24,937 nt of DNA from a virus: the IMG/VR virus record IMGVR_UViG_3300027969_000403, positions 1-24,937 of that record; one strand, 5' to 3'. The notes under the pieces are model-generated. The model was not told where the DNA came from, did not search any database, and worked only from the letters and a program-made list of their open reading frames with translations. The translations under genes were made by a program, and so were the position numbers. Shown piece after piece: positions 20,380 through 24,937 of this stretch; the first letter of the stretch is position 1, and each line of letters starts with the position of its first letter.

Positions 20380-21318
20380 TCAGCAAGGTGTGACCATCCA
20401 AGCACGTTCGTAGTAAGTCGGGGTCGATCTATAGAAAAACACAGCGTCAAGATTCTCGTCATAGCCATCCATCAGGGGTATCACTCCAGTTCTATTCGAC
20501 TTGTCTTCGTATGCAACTTTAACCATTGTCATCAAAGGGATAAGCTCGGGCACATCTTCGTATGAGCGATAGCGTTTAAAGGCCTCAACAGTTTCATACG
20601 CATTGGTGTCCTCTCCCCCTCCTACCAGCTTGTATTTACCAATAAGATAGTCACCCGAAACATCAACGCCTATCATGTAGAAAGGGTTGTTGAACATGCG
20701 GTTGACCTCTTGTTGCTTGATCTTCATAAGTCTATCGGCCTCTTCATATTTGTCAAGTAATTCTTGACATTTATTTAAGTCTACTACCGCGCTATCGCTA
20801 CAAGAAGGTTTGTTAAAAGCTTTAAGTAACAACCCATGAACCTCGTCCGGTGATAGAGCATTACGCTTATCACTATTGCCTAACTTATCTCGCATAATTC
20901 TTCTAGCCATAGAGGACTCCGCAACGTTCTTATTCGCTAAAGACGCCATAGTAGGTACGACCCCATGACGTGACAGGGTAGCCATCAGTGAAGATACCTT
21001 TATGCTTCGTATAGTCTCTCTATCATTCTCTGAAGAGCCGCGCTCTTTCTTATAGAAAGGTGACCTATAGCAATACTCTAATTGGTTGTGGTCTTTACCA
21101 CCTTCCATAGAGGTAGACACTCTACAAACAGCGATGCCGTTCTTGTGCGCCAATTGCCACCCTGAGTCACGCTGGAACCTGCTATCTACCTTACGCAAAA
21201 CTTTCAGCCCATACTTAAATTCCAGTTCACGCACCAGTGTGAACACAGGTGAGTCTTTCAACTCGTTGTACGCTTCCTCGTCATGAAAGCCGTCAAGAAA
21301 AAATCTACTAACAGTCAT
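20380..21318 (-). CDS. Unrecognised phage protein (312 aa)
   Basis: 312 residues, soluble, mixed alpha/beta. Features: FKYGLKVLRKVDSRF near residue 34, a basic helical segment (SSMARRIMRDKLGNSDKRN), a coiled-coil-like DKYEEADRLMKIKQQEVNRM, then NPFYMIGVDVSGDYLIG and a Tyr-rich end (VFFYRSTPTYYERAW). Start ATG with a strong AAGGAG. No conserved catalytic motif is obvious; GVDVSGDY recalls an acidic loop but nothing supports a nuclease call. It is one of four unrecognised genes following the AAA+/VWA pair. Confidence 0.75.
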   Translation of the reverse strand: MTVSRFFLDGFHDEEAYNELKDSPVFTLVRELEFKYGLKVLRKVDSRFQRDSGWQLAHKNGIAVCRVSTSMEGGKDHNQLEYCYRSPFYKKERGSSENDRETIRSIKVSSLMATLSRHGVVPTMASLANKNVAESSMARRIMRDKLGNSDKRNALSPDEVHGLLLKAFNKPSCSDSAVVDLNKCQELLDKYEEADRLMKIKQQEVNRMFNNPFYMIGVDVSGDYLIGKYKLVGGGEDTNAYETVEAFKRYRSYEDVPELIPLMTMVKVAYEDKSNRTGVIPLMDGYDENLDAVFFYRSTPTYYERAWMVTPC

Positions 21319-21328
21319 GTCTATCTCC

Positions 21329-21508
21329 TTAATAAGTTACAGTTCTAATTGTGGCTACAGAGTAACCAAGAGCCTCAATTTTCTTCAAGGCATCGGCAGT
21401 TAAAGTCTTAGTTCCTGCTATGTCAGCAAACAGTTTCGCTGAGTCACACTTAGGATAAAACTTCACCTGCCCATATACATCGCGTACTTCTACCGTTATG
21501 TTCATCAT
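21329..21508 (-). CDS. Small conserved phage protein (59 aa, VYG...AGTKTLT)
   Basis: A 59-residue frame, below usual calling length: starts at ATG 21508 (GGAG 8 bases upstream), overlaps the 330-residue gene's stop as ATGA and ends at TAA 21329, 10 bases before the next ATG. It reads MMNITVEVRDVYGQVKFYP, then CDSAKLFADIAGTKTLT and a last helix-strand. The VYG..YP...FA.IAGTKTLT pattern is one I recall from small phage proteins of unknown role. It fills what would otherwise look like an empty gap of nearly 190 bases. Confidence 0.8.
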   Translation of the reverse strand: MMNITVEVRDVYGQVKFYPKCDSAKLFADIAGTKTLTADALKKIEALGYSVATIRTVTY

Positions 21509-22497
21509 GTGTATTGCTCCATTTCCTTGCCCTCAACAACAATCTTCACGCCCCAATCACAGGCGGGAAAGCGCTTACCTGCTTCACACTTGACTTCCTT
21601 AAAGACATCTGCGTGTTGCTTGTACAGTTCTTTGTTTAGCTTATTCTTGAGTCGTAAGAATAATCTCTCATGCGCTGACCTCTCCTCTGCTGGGGCTAAG
21701 CTCCTCTCATACGCAACGCTGTAATAAAACCTATCTATGTCTAGCGATATGCAGTACAAAAGAAAAGCATCTACCGGAGCATCATCTATGAGTCTCTCTG
21801 CTTCTTTGAACACCTTACTTCCACCCCTCCATTCCTCCTCGCCCCAAGCCTCATTAATTATCTCCCTCGCCGTCTCGATTGCAGTACGCTCTGACATGTT
21901 CTTGAGCATGACCTCAGAGACTTTATAGAAGCGTTCGTATTTAGATAGCAATTCTTTTGCCTTCTTGCGGTCTACATGGTTGATGAATACCTCATAAGGC
22001 ACATTAGGTTGCATAGTGCTAACATCTATACGCATGCCCCTCCATACCGGAACGAGTTTATTGCCTAGGCTATATATCATCCCACCCCTGCGTGAGTCTG
22101 TAGTTAAGTACCCATGACAGTAACTGCTGAGATAGCCGCGCTCACCTTGGTGATATTGGTCTTTGTTGAACTCAAACGTGTTGTCAGGTCGCACCGTCCC
22201 TATGATGTTCATTGAAGAGATGTACCGTACATAGGTATTTTTATCTCCATTCCGATAATTTACTATGTTATTGTTGCCCTGCGCGTCAAGCTCCCTGTAT
22301 TCACTCTCAGTTATTTCAACTCTGTCCCACTTAACGCCATACACGATGTCGAACACTGTATGACCATCCTCTTGTCGTCTAATAAAGTATTTGCGGCTGT
22401 CCCGCTTAGCAGTCATAGGAAACCTATCCTTGTTTCCACGGAAGTGCGGTGCAATCTTTGTTATATCCATTAGTCTCGCGTACTGTAATCCCATCAT
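21505..22497 (-). CDS. Unrecognised phage protein (330 aa)
   Basis: 330 residues. The N-terminal half is beta-rich (YFIRRQEDGHTVFDIVYG, WDRVEITESEYREL, NTYVRYISSMNIIGTV, with Gly-rich turns), and the C-terminal half is helical (KKAKELLSKYERFYKV, AIETAREIINEAW, HERLFLRLKNKLNKELYK). ATG at 22497 overlaps the previous stop (ATGA) and has GGAGAAAAG upstream. No family is recognised. Its position between the repeat protein and the 312-residue protein, downstream of AAA+/VWA genes, suggests a common pathway. Confidence 0.75.
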   Translation of the reverse strand: MMGLQYARLMDITKIAPHFRGNKDRFPMTAKRDSRKYFIRRQEDGHTVFDIVYGVKWDRVEITESEYRELDAQGNNNIVNYRNGDKNTYVRYISSMNIIGTVRPDNTFEFNKDQYHQGERGYLSSYCHGYLTTDSRRGGMIYSLGNKLVPVWRGMRIDVSTMQPNVPYEVFINHVDRKKAKELLSKYERFYKVSEVMLKNMSERTAIETAREIINEAWGEEEWRGGSKVFKEAERLIDDAPVDAFLLYCISLDIDRFYYSVAYERSLAPAEERSAHERLFLRLKNKLNKELYKQHADVFKEVKCEAGKRFPACDWGVKIVVEGKEMEQYT

Positions 22498-22862
22498 TTC
22501 TTTTCTCCAGTTAATTCATCTATACAAGCCAATACATCACGCCACAACTTAGGCTGTTGCGTTCCGTTCGTTAATTTGTGCAAACAATACAGGTATGCTT
22601 GCTCTGTCGAGGAACTCTCAGCCAGTATCGACTCAGCTATCTCCTTAGCCAAGCGATGCTTCTCAGCTTGCATCGACTCAGCTATCTCCTTAGCCAAGCG
22701 ATGTTGAGAGGCGGGTTCCCTCGACTCAGCTATCTCCTTAGCCAAGCGATACCTCTCAGCTTGCTCAGCTATCTCCTCAGCCGAGTGATGTTGAGAGGCA
22801 GGTTCCAACACCATGTAAGCAATCTCTCCAAGCTCTATCGCCATCTCATTCATCTCATTCAT
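22494..22862 (-). CDS. Helical protein with nested tandem repeats
   Basis: 122 residues from ATG 22862, overlapping the VWA gene's end by 8 bases. Starts MNEMNEMAIELGEIAYMVLE. The middle consists of four repeats of about 15 residues with core (H/Y)RLAKEIAES, the first one degenerate; the end, WRDVLACIDEL, is non-repeated. The repeats should form long amphipathic helices, probably for binding or oligomerisation. The repeat is visible at DNA level (22628-22807). No ribosome site was seen; coupling to the VWA gene is likely. Several ATGs lie within the first 7 codons, so the exact start is uncertain. Confidence 0.7.
   Translation of the reverse strand: MNEMNEMAIELGEIAYMVLEPASQHHSAEEIAEQAERYRLAKEIAESREPASQHRLAKEIAESMQAEKHRLAKEIAESILAESSSTEQAYLYCLHKLTNGTQQPKLWRDVLACIDELTGEKK
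22628..22807. repeat. Nested in-frame tandem repeat (four 31-bp cores in two about 90-bp units)
   Basis: 31-bp cores at 22628-22658, 22673-22703, 22721-22751 (1 mismatch) and a degenerate copy at 22761-22790. Alternating spacers make two larger units, 22628-22720 (93 bp) and 22721-22807 (87 bp), both multiples of 3, so the frame is kept. It lies wholly within a coding gene. Confidence 0.85.
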
Positions 22863-24168
22863 CGTTGTCCACCACAACTTTCTTGTTACCAAGCGGCACT
22901 TCTAGGTTCTTGTTCATCGTGACCATCCATAGAGTTGGACTAGAGATTCCCCACGCGATGTCACGCTCAACATACCCATCCGTGAACACAATCACACACT
23001 CAGCTTTCAAGCCTTCCTTGTTAATGTATTCACTCACACTTGACACTCGTGTACCGCCTCCGCCCAACGGCTTAAGAAGTCCAGCGATGTTCTCGTAGTC
23101 GCTCTCAAAGATTTGCTCGCCATGTACTTCTGTATCCCACCACAAAATGCGAACTCTCTCAGGTGTACACAAGCCACAAATTGATGCCAGTTCTGTAGCA
23201 AACGCAGTCAACGCTTCCGTGTTAATAGAGCCTGACGTGTCTATCGCCACAATGATCTCGCCAATCGACTCGTTCTCCACGCTTGGCATATAGATATCGT
23301 TAGCCATGTGACGCTTATTCATACGGCGCCACGTGAACTCATCATTGCCCTTGGTTGTGGAACTCACAAAGTCACGCAGAGCCTCACGCCAATCTACCTT
23401 GGGTTCAAGCAAGTCTGTAATCGAACGAGGCAGCTTTGCACCCATGCGACCGGCTAGCAGTCCACCCTCACGTAGAGCTTTATCTATCGAGTCATTGATC
23501 TCCTTGATCTCCTCATGCGACAAGCCTTCCAGCATCTTCTCAAAGTCATGCTCGTCTTGCTGAGAAAGGTCATACTCCTTGCCATTGACCTCAATGGATT
23601 CCCATTCTTGGTCACCGCTACTTTGCTCTCCACCCTCGGATGGGTCGTTACCTTGGTCACCCTCATTACCCTTCTGACCCTTCTGACCTTTGTTACCGTC
23701 ACCCTTGGGCTTGGGCTTGGCGTTCTTCTTTAGATAGTTAAACACCTCACGCATTGACCAGTTGTGAAACATCGGGTCATACACACCACCGTCAGGCAGC
23801 AACACGATAGCCTCGCTAGTACCCGCGACTGTGCCTTTAATGTTCTCAATGATGTCATTCACTACGAAGTCCGCAGCTAGATTCGCCATCTTCCGATGCT
23901 CTTCAAACATACTTCTACCGAACGCCACTTGCTTGAGCGCCACGTGTAAGTTTTCATGCAGCACAAGACCACGCACCTTTGACTCGTTGTCAATACTCTC
24001 CAAGAATTGGGTAGAGTATTTCTTGTTCACGCCATCGGTATAAGCGGTGAACGCGCCGTCTGTAACCTCAGTGCTACCCATCAGCATCACACCTGAGTAC
24101 AAGGCTGTCTCGGGGTGTTTCATCAACGCAATGTGCGCACGTTTAATCCTTGTCTGTTGCTTAGACAT
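22855..24168 (-). CDS. Metallopeptidase + VWA domain protein (DUF2201-like)
   Basis: 437 residues. N-terminal zincin domain: HENLH at 71-75 with NLAADFVVND (96-105) as the likely helix carrying a further ligand. A collagen-like stretch of six Gly-X-Y triplets (158-175) and an acidic linker follow. The C-terminal VWA domain (about 303-400) has the MIDAS motif DTSGS (310-314), Thr373 in GGGTR and TDG at 396-398. This architecture matches DUF2201-type predicted metallopeptidase/VWA proteins, which pair with MoxR AAA+ ATPases in bacteria. Here the ATPase gene lies 62 bases upstream. ATG has AGGAGA upstream. Likely role: protein remodelling or processing; the substrate is unknown. Confidence 0.9.
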   Translation of the reverse strand: MSKQQTRIKRAHIALMKHPETALYSGVMLMGSTEVTDGAFTAYTDGVNKKYSTQFLESIDNESKVRGLVLHENLHVALKQVAFGRSMFEEHRKMANLAADFVVNDIIENIKGTVAGTSEAIVLLPDGGVYDPMFHNWSMREVFNYLKKNAKPKPKGDGNKGQKGQKGNEGDQGNDPSEGGEQSSGDQEWESIEVNGKEYDLSQQDEHDFEKMLEGLSHEEIKEINDSIDKALREGGLLAGRMGAKLPRSITDLLEPKVDWREALRDFVSSTTKGNDEFTWRRMNKRHMANDIYMPSVENESIGEIIVAIDTSGSINTEALTAFATELASICGLCTPERVRILWWDTEVHGEQIFESDYENIAGLLKPLGGGGTRVSSVSEYINKEGLKAECVIVFTDGYVERDIAWGISSPTLWMVTMNKNLEVPLGNKKVVVDNDE

Positions 24169-24189
24169 GTCGATCTCCTAGTAATGAAT

Positions 24190-24224
24190 GGATAAATAAA
24201 ATAACATCCCACGTCTCCGTGGGA
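24190..24224 (-). terminator. Terminator-like hairpin between AAA+ and VWA genes
   Basis: On the minus strand: TCCCACG, GAGA tetraloop (GNRA type), CGTGGGA, followed by TGTTATTTTATTTA. A stable 7-bp stem with a stabilising loop and a T-rich but interrupted tail lies between the AAA+ stop (24231) and the VWA ATG (24168). It is probably a leaky terminator that adjusts the ratio of the two gene products. Confidence 0.6.
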
Positions 24225-24230
24225 ATCAAA

Positions 24231-24937
24231 TCAGAACAACTCGTGATTGTTCTTAGCCCAATCAGCGATGTCTTGGTTGTTACGTGCCAAGCGCAATGAC
24301 TTAGGTGAGCGCATCATCATGGTAAAGAACACGCCCTGTACCTCTGACGATGGAACGCGCTTAACGAACGACATGAATTTAGACAGCTCATCCTGTGTCG
24401 AGAGAACATCTACTGCCTGAAACATAATCATCAACTGCGCGCTGATGTCTTTGGGCATTTCAATGTCGTCTGGTTTTTTGATGATGTCCTTAACGTCAGT
24501 CAAAGATTTCTCAAGTGATAGAAACGCTGCCATGTCGCCGGCAGCGGACGCGCCGATAGTGCCAGCTAGTGCAACCTTCACCGAGTTCTCAGTCATAGCA
24601 TCGCGGTTACGCACAATCACATCTGCCTTTGCAAGCGAACGTGGGGACACGAACGACAACGATGTCATGCTTGGCTTGAAGATGTACGGATTGTCCTTTT
24701 GGTCACCGTCAATGTAGGACGCCAAGCAACGTGGGAACATAGAAACCCACGCACGAATGACACGTGAGATACCATTCTCTGATGCCCATGACAGCCACTC
24801 GTCAGCCGTAGGCTTAGCCATACGCATAATGCAAACGCGATTACCTGCGTGTGCCAGCATATTGTCACCCACACCATCTGATGCATTGTTAGATGTTGCA
24901 AACACAATAGAGCCTTCGGGCAATGGCTTGTCACCCA
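24231..24937 (-). CDS. MoxR-like AAA+ ATPase, C-terminal part (partial)
   Basis: The frame continues off the right edge, so only the last 235 residues are seen and the Walker motifs are outside the window. Visible: IVFATSNNASDGVGDNML, with sensor-1-like Asn, then AHAGNRVCIMRM whose NR fits the Arg-finger position of the MoxR clade, and EWLSWASENGISRVIRAWVS, SFVSPRSLAKADVI (sensor-2 lid). The TTG that could serve as a start at 24923 lies inside the ATPase core, so it is not the real start. With the VWA-metallopeptidase downstream it forms the known AAA+/VWA pairing. Confidence 0.85.
   Translation of the reverse strand, partial: GDKPLPEGSIVFATSNNASDGVGDNMLAHAGNRVCIMRMAKPTADEWLSWASENGISRVIRAWVSMFPRCLASYIDGDQKDNPYIFKPSMTSLSFVSPRSLAKADVIVRNRDAMTENSVKVALAGTIGASAAGDMAAFLSLEKSLTDVKDIIKKPDDIEMPKDISAQLMIMFQAVDVLSTQDELSKFMSFVKRVPSSEVQGVFFTMMMRSPKSLRLARNNQDIADWAKNNHELF

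Noticed and set aside
20363-20401. TTG start extending the 113-residue gene by 13 residues
   Set aside because: No Shine-Dalgarno before the TTG, while the ATG at 20362 lies 18 bases after the preceding stop.
22628-22807. Possible CRISPR-like array because of regularly spaced 31-bp repeats
   Set aside because: The repeats lie in frame within a gene, the spacers are themselves repeated, and no cas genes are near. The Cas4-like nuclease at 14057 is a stand-alone phage enzyme.

Overview
The window looks like part of the genome of a tailed double-stranded DNA phage, or a prophage or metagenomic phage contig. Signs of this are very tight packing with 4-base ATGA/GTGA gene overlaps, a giant virion-type protein, a phage replication module and a long string of tiny accessory genes. 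No integrase, terminase, capsid, tRNA or CRISPR array is visible. The host is uncertain. Several small-protein types here (C-termini such as ARGQ and LREKN, and PVAW...PLYAHPP modules) recall phages of Proteobacteria, especially Burkholderiales-like hosts, but that is an impression from memory and was not searched.

Layout. Plus strand, 1-7130: the end of one gene, then a 2304-residue giant protein with N-terminal tandem repeats, a Gly/Ala-rich segment, a long disordered linker, a coiled coil, an HExxH zincin-like motif and a C-terminal region resembling the domains found in phage 'large polyvalent proteins'. It is most likely an internal virion or ejection protein. Every recognisable gene from 7127 to the right edge is on the minus strand and converges on it, with stop codons overlapping by 4 bases.

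Read in the direction of minus-strand transcription (right to left), the genes are: a MoxR-like AAA+ ATPase (cut by the right edge); a metallopeptidase/VWA protein; a repeat-containing helical protein; unrecognised proteins of 330, 59, 312 and 113 residues; a VRR-NUC nuclease; an HTH-DUF3310 protein; a 100-base gap with a perfect 14-bp inverted repeat; a Zn-ribbon protein and about ten very small genes; a family A DNA polymerase; a 49-residue protein; a Cas4/RecB-like PD-(D/E)XK nuclease; two small proteins, one HNH-like; a SNF2-type helicase; a coupled 139-residue protein; a Cys-cluster, acidic-tailed protein (possible ssDNA-binding protein); an HTH regulator; an intrinsic terminator; an AEP-type primase fused to a DUF927-like ATPase; and a small conserved protein.

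How it may fit together. PolA, primase-ATPase, SNF2 helicase, the two nucleases and the putative SSB form a self-contained replication/recombination module. DUF3310 suggests a nucleotide-metabolism role. The AAA+/VWA-metallopeptidase pair and its four unrecognised neighbours form a second block and are the best candidate for a little-described system. Six genes under 60 residues or with GTG/late starts between 16771 and 21508 were found or re-started by reading the sequence directly and using Shine-Dalgarno spacing.
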